This document shows positions 1-8,449 of a stretch of 64,000 bases of DNA, in pieces; position 1 is the first letter of the stretch; each line of letters begins with the position of its first letter. Source of the DNA: Thermovenabulum sp049723235 (GTDB taxonomy: Bacteria > Bacillota > Thermosediminibacteria > Thermosediminibacterales > Thermosediminibacteraceae); NCBI RefSeq assembly GCF_049723235.1, contig NZ_JBNARB010000001.1, positions 124,001 to 188,000 on the forward strand, written 5' to 3'. The notes under the pieces were generated by a model that saw only the letters and a list, made by a program, of their open reading frames with translations, made no database searches and was not told where the DNA came from. A program made the position numbers and the translations under genes.

Positions 1-1115
1 ATTTTCCTTTAGAATCCAAGTTAAACTATATTTACGATATAGGTTGTTACAGGATGGAAAAATCGATCCCCTTGCTGGAGGTTCTTGCAAAAGTGGATGA
101 AGCCCCCGTAGCAGAAGAAGCAGTAAAAGCAATAAGTAAAATAAAAACGGGGAAGGCTTTGTTTGTTTTAAACAGGTTGCTAAAGCAGTTAAAGGATGAA
201 AAGGTAAAAAAGATAATAGAGAGGGAAATTCTAAGACTAAAATTTTCCGGCATATGCGAAAGCACCTTCGAACGACCATTTAAACTTAAGCAGCCCTATA
301 AAATATTGCTTACCGCCATAGATGGGCTCGGGAGCAGGGCTTTATGGGTGGTTTGGAAACACCCTCTTTTAAAAAGAAAATACTGTTCCGTCAGCTTTCT
401 TATAAATATTTCTTCGGGAATAAAGGACTGCTGGAGCGTTTCCCGCTTAAGCTTGAAGGAATTCAAGGAATCGTCAAAAGACCTGTCGAGAACCACTGTT
501 ATTGCCGAAATAGATGGCAGTTATGCAATAAAGCTTTTGGAGGATGCCATATGGCAGAATAATAAATCGGGAAATCCGCTGCCCTATCAGTATTATTTCT
601 GGCAGGGGGTAATCGAAGATAGCTTATCCACCGAAATAGTTCCAACCCCTTATATACCTGACTTTAATGAATACGATTTAGGTGAAATAAAATTGAACCA
701 TAATTATCTAATAAAAAATTTCGAACTACTAAATTACCCTTTGTTTGAAGATTGGTTTTTCTCGGAACCAAAGGTATACGATTTTGCAGAAGAATATAAA
801 TCTAAAAAAGGGTTTTTTCTTAAAAAACTTACTTTGGAAAAAACTGAAAAATTATTTTTTCAGTTTACGGAAGAAATAATTTTGCCCCGGTTGAATATTT
901 TAAAAAGAATGCTGGAGCTTTCGGCGGATTTTTTGAGACTTTTGGATGAGAAAGAGTTAGTAAAAGTAGTGCTTTCGGCAATCCTCCATTTGGATATGCA
1001 GCCTATATATTATCACCCACTAATACAGAGAATAATAATTGAAAGCCTGAAAGTTGCTCTGACAAACTTGAAAAATGGTTTTGATATAAGGTTGAACCCT
1101 GAAGTCTTCGATTAA
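1..1115 (+). CDS. Helical-repeat protein of unknown function, 5' end outside window
   Basis: The frame is open all the way to the left edge (first full codon at position 3). The first ATG, at 54, lacks a convincing ribosome binding site, so the gene most likely starts upstream of the window. The visible ~370 residues begin with amphipathic helices (LLEVLAKV, EEAVKAISKI, LFVLNRLLKQL) that resemble HEAT/ARM-type repeats. They continue into a long region rich in aromatic and charged residues, ending in more helices. There is no signal peptide or clear membrane segment in the visible part. I do not recognise the family. It lies 35 bp before metK on the same strand, but nothing in it points to methionine metabolism. 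Confidence 0.6.
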   Translation, partial: FPLESKLNYIYDIGCYRMEKSIPLLEVLAKVDEAPVAEEAVKAISKIKTGKALFVLNRLLKQLKDEKVKKIIEREILRLKFSGICESTFERPFKLKQPYKILLTAIDGLGSRALWVVWKHPLLKRKYCSVSFLINISSGIKDCWSVSRLSLKEFKESSKDLSRTTVIAEIDGSYAIKLLEDAIWQNNKSGNPLPYQYYFWQGVIEDSLSTEIVPTPYIPDFNEYDLGEIKLNHNYLIKNFELLNYPLFEDWFFSEPKVYDFAEEYKSKKGFFLKKLTLEKTEKLFFQFTEEIILPRLNILKRMLELSADFLRLLDEKELVKVVLSAILHLDMQPIYYHPLIQRIIIESLKVALTNLKNGFDIRLNPEVFD

Positions 1116-1150
1116 TTTATACTATTATGAAACACGAGGAGGTATGACTC

Positions 1151-2344
1151 TTGGCAAAAAGATATCTTTTTACATCCGAATCCGTAACTGAAGGACATCC
1201 CGATAAGATTTGCGACCAGATATCCGATGCAATCCTTGATGCAATTTTAGAGAAGGACCCGATGGCAAGGGTTGCCTGTGAAACTGCCGCAACGACGGGA
1301 CTTGTACTGGTGATGGGGGAAATCACCTGCGAATGCTATGTGGATATACCCAAAATTGTGAGAGAGACAATAAGAGAAATAGGGTACACAAGGGCAAAAT
1401 ACGGTTTTGACTGCGATACCTGTGCGGTAATTACCGCTATTGACGAACAGTCCCCGGATATAGCTATAGGGGTAAATACTGCTCTGGAAATCAGGGAAGG
1501 TGAATTTCAGGACGAACTTGACAAAATCGGTGCGGGAGATCAGGGCATGATGTTCGGGTTTGCGGTGGACGAGACTCCGGAATTAATGCCCATGCCGATT
1601 ATGCTCGCCCACAAACTGGCCAGAAGACTTGCGGAAGTAAGAAAAACAAAACTCTTACCCTATTTAAGGCCCGATGGGAAGACCCAGGTAACTATAGAAT
1701 ACGAAGATGGAAGACCGGTAAGGGTAGATAAAATAGTTGTCTCCGCTCAGCATAAATCCACCATTGACCTTGCTACACTAAAGCAGGATATTATCGAGGA
1801 AGTAATAAAAAAGGTTGTTCCTGAAGAGCTGATGGACAAGAATACTAAATTTTATATTAATCCTACAGGAAGATTTGTTATCGGAGGTCCTCACGGAGAT
1901 TCGGGATTGACGGGAAGAAAGATAATAGTTGATACTTATGGGGGTTATGCAAGACACGGCGGCGGTGCTTTTTCCGGAAAAGATCCGACAAAGGTGGACC
2001 GCTCGGCTTCCTATGCTGCAAGATACGTTGCAAAAAATGTGGTAGCGGCAGGACTTGCGAAAAAATGCGAGGTACAGGTAGCTTACGCCATAGGTGTAGC
2101 TCATCCCGTATCTATTATGGTAGATACTTTTGGTACCGGGATAATTCCCGATGAAAAGATTAAAGACCTGATATTAAAGCACTTTGATCTGCGCCCCGGT
2201 GCTATAATAAGAGACCTTGACCTTAGAAGACCCATTTACCGCCAGGTAGCGGCTTACGGGCATTTTGGAAGAACTGACCTTGATGTTCCCTGGGAAAAAA
2301 CCGATAAAGCAGATATTTTGAGAAAAGAAGCGAGCAGCCTGTAA
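1151..2344 (+). CDS. metK: S-adenosylmethionine synthase
   Basis: Makes S-adenosylmethionine from ATP and methionine in the cytoplasm. The 397-residue length is normal for the family. The N-terminal SESVTEGHPDKICDQ signature, the GAGDQG motif around residue 119 and GGGAFSGKDPTKVDRS in the C-terminal half are all intact. The start is TTG at 1151, because GAGGAGG sits 8 bases upstream and the ATG at 1144 is out of frame. No SAM riboswitch is visible before it. A strong hairpin terminator overlaps the stop codon. LuxS and a methionine gamma-lyase lie 40 kb away in this window and share the sulfur-amino-acid theme, without linkage. Confidence 0.97.
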   Translation: MAKRYLFTSESVTEGHPDKICDQISDAILDAILEKDPMARVACETAATTGLVLVMGEITCECYVDIPKIVRETIREIGYTRAKYGFDCDTCAVITAIDEQSPDIAIGVNTALEIREGEFQDELDKIGAGDQGMMFGFAVDETPELMPMPIMLAHKLARRLAEVRKTKLLPYLRPDGKTQVTIEYEDGRPVRVDKIVVSAQHKSTIDLATLKQDIIEEVIKKVVPEELMDKNTKFYINPTGRFVIGGPHGDSGLTGRKIIVDTYGGYARHGGGAFSGKDPTKVDRSASYAARYVAKNVVAAGLAKKCEVQVAYAIGVAHPVSIMVDTFGTGIIPDEKIKDLILKHFDLRPGAIIRDLDLRRPIYRQVAAYGHFGRTDLDVPWEKTDKADILRKEASSL

Positions 2345-2364
2345 ACGGGCTGCTAATTTTTTTT
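2333..2364 (+). terminator. Intrinsic terminator of metK
   Basis: Seven-base arms AGCAGCC (2333-2339) and GGCTGCT (2348-2354) are followed by a run of eight T from 2357. The hairpin begins inside the last codons of metK. Confidence 0.9.
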
Positions 2365-2425
2365 CAATTTTTCCGGTGCTTTCGAATATAAATAAGATAT
2401 ATAAAAATATATAGGGGGATTCTCT

Positions 2426-2896
2426 ATGTTAGTGGAAGCATTGTTAGAAAAATACGGGGCTTTTGCTGTAATTTTTTTTGCAATTATTGGAGTACTTTAT
2501 ATTATGCACCTTTTTAGCTTAATAGTTTTAAGAAAAAAAGCAGGCAAGATTATGCCGGCGTTATTTATTCTGGTGGAGAATGCTCAGGATGAAATAGAAG
2601 GTTTCATCAGGAATTTGTTTAATGCCGGCATAATGGAAAGGGTTCTTGAATTAAACGTGATTGACATTGGTTCACGGGATGAAACTTTAGAAATTTTAAA
2701 ACGATTATCCGAAGAAATGGGAATTAATGTATTTGAAGGAATTAATGGGCTGGAAACCGAAATTCTAAAATACCCCTATATGATATCGATAGATTTAAGA
2801 AAATTGAAGCCTGTGGAGGCTTTAAATTGCCTCGTGTCGAATTTTATAGAAAAAACAAAAATTAGGACGAATATCCCAGAAAAAATAGGACCTTAG
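2426..2896 (+). CDS. Small membrane-anchored protein with a GT2-like core
   Basis: 156 residues. One hydrophobic segment (about residues 13-35) is followed by a cytosolic domain. The pattern VIDIGSRDETLEILKRL around residues 77-93 resembles the 'DDGSxDxTLEIL' strand-turn-helix that begins family-2 glycosyltransferases. The rest of a glycosyltransferase (the DxD and acceptor-binding half) is absent, so enzymatic activity is doubtful. AGGGGG sits 9 bases before the ATG. The gene is bounded by terminators on both sides, so it is probably transcribed alone. The GT resemblance is my reading of a short motif; it could also be an unrelated conserved Clostridia protein. Confidence 0.75.
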   Translation: MLVEALLEKYGAFAVIFFAIIGVLYIMHLFSLIVLRKKAGKIMPALFILVENAQDEIEGFIRNLFNAGIMERVLELNVIDIGSRDETLEILKRLSEEMGINVFEGINGLETEILKYPYMISIDLRKLKPVEALNCLVSNFIEKTKIRTNIPEKIGP

Positions 2897-2983
2897 TCGA
2901 CTATTTTTTACAAGAAATTTGTTTAGCATATATATTAAAGGACCCTGAACTAAAAATTTAGTGCCCCCCTTTCTTTCTGAGGA

Positions 2984-3014
2984 AAGGCCCATAAAGATGT
3001 ATGGGCCTTTTTAT
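2984..3014 (+). terminator. Intrinsic terminator
   Basis: Perfect 10-bp arms AAGGCCCATA and TATGGGCCTT around a 6-base loop, followed by a T-rich tract. It ends the small membrane-protein transcript. Confidence 0.88.
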
Positions 3015-3100
3015 TTTATGGTAAAAATGGAAGGAATTATCAAATTCCTATAGAATAATATATTAAAAAATAAAAAAAATCTTTTTGGGAGAACAGGGCT

Positions 3101-4810
3101 ATGAAAGATAAAATAAGAAAACTATTCAAGTTCGCAGTGGTAATAGCCGGTGCGTTCTTACTTTTTAGGGCTTATGAAGAAATAAATCACACCGTGTTAA
3201 TTACGAACTTATCAACGGGTTTGTTATTCTTAGCAGCAATGATTGCGGCAGAATTATCCCAGGTAAACCTGGGCAAATACAGGGTCAGCTCGGAATTTGG
3301 ACTTTTATATTCAATGATTTTTATTTTCCACTATCAAATTGCTCTAATTATAAAAGTTATTTCTGCTTTTTTGAGCGAAATCTACTACAGAGTTAAAAAC
3401 GGCAATGATAAGGAAATTGTTTCAATGTCCTTATTCAATACTTCTCAATATGTTTTAAGTTTCTTATCCGGTATTTATTCCTATATGGCCCTTAAAAAAT
3501 ATCTATATAATCCGTACCAAAATGTGATATTGACGGAAATACTGATACAGGGGATAGCAATATTCTGCTATTACTTCACCAATATGGTCTTAGTAAACAC
3601 CTATTTATTACTTGATAGCAGAAAATTCGAAAAAGGCGAAATTATAAGATTGGCTTTGGTTGACCTTTCTTCCTATTTTGCCTTAGTCCCCGGAGGTATT
3701 CTAATTGTACTTTTTAATAATTTATTCAAAAATTTTATCGGCCTGTTTTTAGGATTTTTTATATACTTTTTAATAGTATATATATACAGGCTTTATTTTG
3801 ATTTGGTTTCATTAAATGGTGAATTGACCGCACTTTACGATCTGGGGGTTTCTTTTATATCCACATTAAATAAAGAGGATTTAATAAAAAAATTGATGAA
3901 TGCAATTAAAATTTTAGTCCCCTGGGATGTAATTGTCTTATTTTTATATAAAGAGGGGAGGCTCATCCCCGAGGCTTTTGAAGGGGTCATATCGGCACCT
4001 GTTCCCGGTAAAGAGGGACAGGAATTATTATGGAAGGTTTTTTACAGCGGGAAGGGAGAAATAATAAAAGACCTTTCAAAATGTAAGGGGTGTACCAAAT
4101 ACTTCGGCGATGGTAAAAGGAGTTCTGCCCTTCTTGTACCTCTTGTAAATAAAGATGATAAATTTGGCGTACTAATGGTAGGCAGCAGGAGAAAAGGAAT
4201 TTACAAAGAAAAGCATCTCAAGATAATTAGCATTATTTCCCATCAAGCTGCCGCTGCCATGACCAACGTCCATTTGTTCCTGGAAACAAAAGAAATGGCG
4301 ATTACGGATAGCCTTACGAAACTCTACAATAGAAGGTATTTATTCAGTGAATTTAAAAAGATTTCAGGAAGGGAAAATAACAAAGAAGAAATCAGCATTA
4401 TTATTTTTGATATAGATTATTTTAAACAGATTAACGATGAATACGGCCATCTAATTGGAGATGAAATTTTAAAAAAGGTAGCCATGTGCATAAAAAATAA
4501 CGTAAGGGAAAACGATATAGTTTGTAGATATGGAGGGGAAGAGTTTGTTGTGCTTCTTCCCAATATGGGATGTGAGGAAGCATTTAAGGTAGCTGAAAGA
4601 ATAAGAAAAATCATAGAGCGCACGGAAATGGCTAAGTCCGAGGATGGTTTGGGAATTTATGTCACCGTTAGTGCCGGAGTTTCTTCCATTTCGGTGGAAG
4701 ATGATATGGAGAGGTTTTTGAAAAAGGCTGATGAAGCTCTTCTCTTCGGTGCAAAGAGGATGGGAAGGAACAGGGTGGTCAATTTTAAAAATATTGATAT
4801 GCCGCTATAA
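3101..4810 (+). CDS. Membrane-bound GAF-GGDEF diguanylate cyclase
   Basis: Predicted to make cyclic di-GMP from two GTP at the membrane. The N-terminal ~235 residues form several hydrophobic helices. A GAF-like sensor domain follows (about 245-390), with cysteines CKGCTK near residue 328 that could bind metal or sense redox. The C-terminal GGDEF domain (about 400-565) has the active-site variant GGEEF at 478-482. An inhibitory I-site RxxD (R469-E-N-D472) lies at the usual distance upstream. Product inhibition and activity are therefore expected. GGGAG precedes the ATG. Flanking terminators make it monocistronic. No c-di-GMP riboswitch was recognised in the window. Confidence 0.92.
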   Translation: MKDKIRKLFKFAVVIAGAFLLFRAYEEINHTVLITNLSTGLLFLAAMIAAELSQVNLGKYRVSSEFGLLYSMIFIFHYQIALIIKVISAFLSEIYYRVKNGNDKEIVSMSLFNTSQYVLSFLSGIYSYMALKKYLYNPYQNVILTEILIQGIAIFCYYFTNMVLVNTYLLLDSRKFEKGEIIRLALVDLSSYFALVPGGILIVLFNNLFKNFIGLFLGFFIYFLIVYIYRLYFDLVSLNGELTALYDLGVSFISTLNKEDLIKKLMNAIKILVPWDVIVLFLYKEGRLIPEAFEGVISAPVPGKEGQELLWKVFYSGKGEIIKDLSKCKGCTKYFGDGKRSSALLVPLVNKDDKFGVLMVGSRRKGIYKEKHLKIISIISHQAAAAMTNVHLFLETKEMAITDSLTKLYNRRYLFSEFKKISGRENNKEEISIIIFDIDYFKQINDEYGHLIGDEILKKVAMCIKNNVRENDIVCRYGGEEFVVLLPNMGCEEAFKVAERIRKIIERTEMAKSEDGLGIYVTVSAGVSSISVEDDMERFLKKADEALLFGAKRMGRNRVVNFKNIDMPL

Positions 4811-4825
4811 AAGCGGTATTTTTTA
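4799..4825 (+). terminator. Intrinsic terminator of the diguanylate cyclase gene
   Basis: TGCCGCT/AGCGGTA arms (one G-T pair) around a short A-rich loop, then a T-rich tract, overlapping the stop codon. Confidence 0.8.
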
Positions 4826-4892
4826 TTGCTAAGAAAGACAAAAAATGTTATAAAAAATTAAAGGGAACGCAAGGTTATAAAGGAGAAAAATT

Positions 4893-6860
4893 ATGACGAC
4901 TTTTTTCACAGAAGATTTATCTACTGTATATGAATTTCTTTCTTCTGGTTTTATAAGAGGCATAGGAGAATCTACAGCAAGAAGGATAATCGAACACTTT
5001 AAAGAAAATACCTTAGAAGTCCTTAAAAATAACCCCGAAAGATTAATGGAAATTGATGGAATAAAGAAGAAAAAATACAAAATGATTTTCGAATCCTTAC
5101 AAAGTTTCCAGGGAATTTTAGATGTAATACTTTTTTTAAGAAAGTATGATTTAAAGGTTTATACCATACTGAAAGTTTGTAATATACTCAAGGAAAAACC
5201 TTTGGAATCAATTAAAAAAAATCCTTACCTGCTAATAGGAATAGATAATATTGATTTTTTTATTGCGGACAGGATTGCAAGGTCCTTGGGTATTCCTGGC
5301 GATGACGAGAACAGAATTGCGGCTGGGATTAGACATATTCTTTTGAAGGCTTCTGAAGAAGGACATGTCTTTCTACCTTTAAAGGACCTCCTTTTACAAT
5401 TGGGATCATTGCTTTCCCTGGATATAGAAAAATTAAGATATATTATAAATGAGGGACAAGATAAAATTACTTTTGAGGATATTGCAGTTGTCAAAACAAA
5501 AGAAGAGGATAGGGTTTACCTTAAATCCTTTTATAACATGGAAAAAAGCATTGCCCGGAAAATCTTTCAAATCATTGGGGAAAACCATTCCATAAAAATT
5601 GATGGGAAAGAAATAGAAGAGATTGAAAAAAAAGCCGGAGTGAAACTGGCGGAAAAACAACGACAAGCCCTTTTCAAAGCTGCGGAAAATCGAATATTAA
5701 TTATAACGGGGGGCCCGGGCACGGGAAAAACCACCCTGATAAAGTGTCTCAACGAATTTTTCAGAAAAAGAAAAATGAAGGTGGCTCTCTGTGCGCCAAC
5801 GGGCAGGGCGGCCAAGAGAATGGCAGAAGCCACTTCCTGCAAAGCATTCACCCTTCACAGGTTACTGGAATACGGTCAGGATATTTTGGGAAACTTTGCA
5901 AGATCAGAGGAAAACCCTCTTGAAGAAGATGTAATTATCGTAGATGAGATGTCTATGGTAGATGTAAGTTTGATGTACCATCTATTATCCGCTTTGAAGG
6001 AGGATGCCAGGATAATACTTGTGGGAGATAAGGACCAGCTTCCTTCCGTTGGTCCCGGATGCGTTTTAAGGGACCTGATAGCCAGCGGTAAAATAGAAAC
6101 GATTTTTTTGGACCAGATATTCAGACAGGCCAGCGATAGCCTTATTGCAGTTAATGCCCATAGAATTAATAAAGGGTACATACCCTTTTTAAATAAAAAA
6201 AACAGCGATTTTTTTCTTTTACAGGCAGAGTCTCCCGAAGAAATATTAAAAAGAATAATAGAGCTGGTCTGTGAAAGAATCCCCATCTTTGGCAATTATA
6301 GTCCGATGGAAGATATTCAGGTTATAACTCCGATGAAAAAAACATTGATTGGAGTTGAAAACCTTAATAAAAATTTGCAGGAAGTTTTAAATCCCAAGGG
6401 GCAAAACAGAAAAGAACTGGTGTATAAAGGGACCGTATTCAGGCAAAATGACAAGGTAATGCAGATAAAAAATAATTATCAAAAAGATGTTTTTAACGGA
6501 GACATAGGGAAGATTGTAGATATAAGAGAAGAGGGGGAAATAGTAGTAGTTTATCAGGATGTGGAGGGCGAAAAAGAAGTCACGTATAAAGAAGAAGAGA
6601 TAGAAGAACTTACCCTGGCTTATGCCCTTTCGGTGCACAAAAGTCAGGGGAGCGAATATCCGGTAGTAGTAATGCCAATTTCTTTTGCGCATTATTCAAT
6701 GTTAGACAGGAATCTACTTTACACTGCCGTTACCCGGGCTAAAAAACTGCTGGTGCTGGTGGGAACAAAGCAGGCGTTATTTTACGCCGTTAAAAATGTT
6801 AAAAATATTAAAAGATACAGCGGTTTAAGAGATTTTTTAGAAGAAGAATTTAAGCCATAG
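4893..6860 (+). CDS. recD2: RecD2-type ATP-dependent DNA helicase, short N-terminus
   Basis: Superfamily 1B 5'-3' DNA helicase. Order: helix-hairpin-helix region at the extreme N-terminus (SGFIRGIGESTARRIIEHF), Walker A GGPGTGKTT at 273-281, Walker B VDEMSMVD, motif III GDKDQLPSVGPG, and C-terminal UvrD-like motifs ending in VHKSQGSEYP and LLYTAVTRAKK. At 655 residues it is shorter than most RecD2 proteins, because the usual N-terminal OB-like domain is missing. The start is secure: AAGGAG lies 8 bases before the ATG, and an in-frame stop (4878-4880) lies just upstream. The gene is followed after 12 bp by larE, probably in one transcript. Confidence 0.93.
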   Translation: MTTFFTEDLSTVYEFLSSGFIRGIGESTARRIIEHFKENTLEVLKNNPERLMEIDGIKKKKYKMIFESLQSFQGILDVILFLRKYDLKVYTILKVCNILKEKPLESIKKNPYLLIGIDNIDFFIADRIARSLGIPGDDENRIAAGIRHILLKASEEGHVFLPLKDLLLQLGSLLSLDIEKLRYIINEGQDKITFEDIAVVKTKEEDRVYLKSFYNMEKSIARKIFQIIGENHSIKIDGKEIEEIEKKAGVKLAEKQRQALFKAAENRILIITGGPGTGKTTLIKCLNEFFRKRKMKVALCAPTGRAAKRMAEATSCKAFTLHRLLEYGQDILGNFARSEENPLEEDVIIVDEMSMVDVSLMYHLLSALKEDARIILVGDKDQLPSVGPGCVLRDLIASGKIETIFLDQIFRQASDSLIAVNAHRINKGYIPFLNKKNSDFFLLQAESPEEILKRIIELVCERIPIFGNYSPMEDIQVITPMKKTLIGVENLNKNLQEVLNPKGQNRKELVYKGTVFRQNDKVMQIKNNYQKDVFNGDIGKIVDIREEGEIVVVYQDVEGEKEVTYKEEEIEELTLAYALSVHKSQGSEYPVVVMPISFAHYSMLDRNLLYTAVTRAKKLLVLVGTKQALFYAVKNVKNIKRYSGLRDFLEEEFKP

Positions 6861-6872
6861 GGGGTATTTGCA

Positions 6873-7664
6873 ATGGATGAAAAATTTAAAAAGTTAGAGG
6901 AGTATTTAATTAACCTGAAAAAAGTTTTAGTTGCCTTTTCGGGGGGTGTAGACAGTAGCTTCCTTTTGAAAGTTTGTCTTGATACTCTCGGCAGGGAAAA
7001 CGTACTTGCGGTAACGGTAAGCATGCCCGCGGTACCCCGAAGGGAATTAGAAGAAGCCAGAGAAATCGCAAAATACCTGGGCGCGAACCATATTGTCTTG
7101 ATACCCAAAATGCCCAGCAAGGAAAAAATATTTGAAAATCCTCCCGAAAGGTGTTATATATGCAAGAAGGATCTATTTACTGAATTGATAGAGCTGGGGA
7201 GAGAAAAAGGGATAATGAATGTCATGGATGCCAGTAATGCCGACGATGAAAAGGATTACAGGCCGGGACTAAAAGCCTTGCAGGAATTGAATATAAAAAG
7301 TCCTCTTAGAGAACTTAGATTTACAAAGGAAGAAATAAGATTTTACTCAAAAAAACTGGGTCTTCCTACTGCGGAAAAACCTTCTTTAGCATGCTTGTTC
7401 ACTCGATTCCCTTATGGAGAAAGAATTACCGAAGAAAAGCTATTTATGGTGGAAAAGGCGGAGGATGTTTTAAAAGAACTGGGTTTTACCCAGTACAGGG
7501 TTAGGGCTCATAATAATCTGGCCAGAATCGAGGTTTTTGATAGGGAGATTGACAGGTTTTTTGATAAAGATTTGAGGGAAATAATTATTAAAAACTTTAA
7601 AGATATAGGATTTAAATACGTATCCTTGGACTTAGAGGGTTACAGGACGGGGAGTATGAATTAA
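6873..7664 (+). CDS. larE: LarE, ATP-dependent sulfur transferase for the nickel-pincer cofactor
   Basis: LarE adenylates the carboxylates of pyridinium biscarboxylate mononucleotide and replaces them with thiocarboxylates in nickel-pincer nucleotide synthesis. The PP-loop AFSGGVDSSFLLKV lies near residues 22-35. Cysteines that could matter are C94 and C97 (a CxxC) and C174 in PSLACLFTRFPYG. C174 matches the sacrificial cysteine position of Lactiplantibacillus LarE. The extra CxxC fits the LarE subgroup described as using a [4Fe-4S] cluster as sulfur carrier; that assignment is inference from the pattern. larB and larC follow directly. Confidence 0.93.
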   Translation: MDEKFKKLEEYLINLKKVLVAFSGGVDSSFLLKVCLDTLGRENVLAVTVSMPAVPRRELEEAREIAKYLGANHIVLIPKMPSKEKIFENPPERCYICKKDLFTELIELGREKGIMNVMDASNADDEKDYRPGLKALQELNIKSPLRELRFTKEEIRFYSKKLGLPTAEKPSLACLFTRFPYGERITEEKLFMVEKAEDVLKELGFTQYRVRAHNNLARIEVFDREIDRFFDKDLREIIIKNFKDIGFKYVSLDLEGYRTGSMN

Positions 7665-7681
7665 AATTAGGAGGGGGCATT

Positions 7682-8449
7682 TTGGATATAAAGGATATTT
7701 TGCAAAAGGTGCAAAATCACCAGATGAATATTGATGAAGCTATAGAAAAACTAAAAAACCTTCCCTTTGAGGATTTGGAGTTTGCCAAGATTGATTATCA
7801 TAGAAGCCTTAGAAGGGGTGTACCGGAGGTAATTTTTTGCCAGGGTAAAAAAAAGGATCATATAGTGAAAATAGTCGAAGCAATGATGAAGAAAGGCACA
7901 AATATTATGGGTACAAGGGCTTCCCTGGAGGTTGTGGAGGGAGTAAAAGAAGTAGCAGAAAACGTTCGGTATTTTGAAGAAGCAAGAATTTTTTACATTG
8001 AAAATCAAAAGGTTATAAAAAACAAAGGGAAAATAGCGGTTGTTTGTGCGGGCACTTCGGATATTCCCGTTGCGGAAGAAGCGGCGGTTACGGCAGAGAT
8101 TTTTGGAAACAGGGTTGATAGGCTTTATGATGTGGGCGTTGCGGGTATCCACAGGCTATTTATGAATCTCAATTTAATTAAACAAGCAAATGTGGTAATT
8201 GTAGTTGCGGGGATGGAAGGTGCGCTGGCAAGTGTTGTAGCGGGGGTCATTGATAAACCGGTTATTGCTGTTCCCACGAGCGTGGGATACGGTGCAAATT
8301 TCAATGGGCTTTCAGCACTTCTTACTATGCTAAACAGCTGCGCGGGTGGCATAACGGTTGTCAATATTGATAACGGGTTCGGGGCAGGATTTGCGGCCCA
8401 TTTGATTAACAGGTTAGGGGGAATTGAAAATGAGGATTCTTTATCTTGA
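7682..8449 (+). CDS. larB: LarB, pyridinium-3,5-biscarboxylate mononucleotide synthase
   Basis: LarB carboxylates nicotinate adenine dinucleotide and hydrolyses AMP from it, the first step of nickel-pincer nucleotide synthesis. The C-terminal half resembles PurE: CAGTSDIPVAEEAAVTAE near residue 122, then GMEGALASVVAGVIDKPVIAVPTSVGYG. The length of 255 is normal. The start is TTG at 7682, with AGGAGGGGG about 6 bases upstream. The 3' end overlaps the start of larC by 20 bases, which implies coupled translation. Confidence 0.94.
   Translation: MDIKDILQKVQNHQMNIDEAIEKLKNLPFEDLEFAKIDYHRSLRRGVPEVIFCQGKKKDHIVKIVEAMMKKGTNIMGTRASLEVVEGVKEVAENVRYFEEARIFYIENQKVIKNKGKIAVVCAGTSDIPVAEEAAVTAEIFGNRVDRLYDVGVAGIHRLFMNLNLIKQANVVIVVAGMEGALASVVAGVIDKPVIAVPTSVGYGANFNGLSALLTMLNSCAGGITVVNIDNGFGAGFAAHLINRLGGIENEDSLS

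Noticed and set aside
54..56. ATG at 54 as the true start of the first gene
   Set aside because: The frame is open to the window edge and no ribosome binding site precedes the ATG, so the gene is more likely cut by the window.
1116..1150. SAM riboswitch before metK
   Set aside because: The spacer is only 35 bases and contains just a ribosome binding site; no aptamer fits.
5567..6295. Long antisense open frames opposite recD2
   Set aside because: They mirror the codon pattern of a certain gene, have no ribosome binding sites and no recognisable domains.
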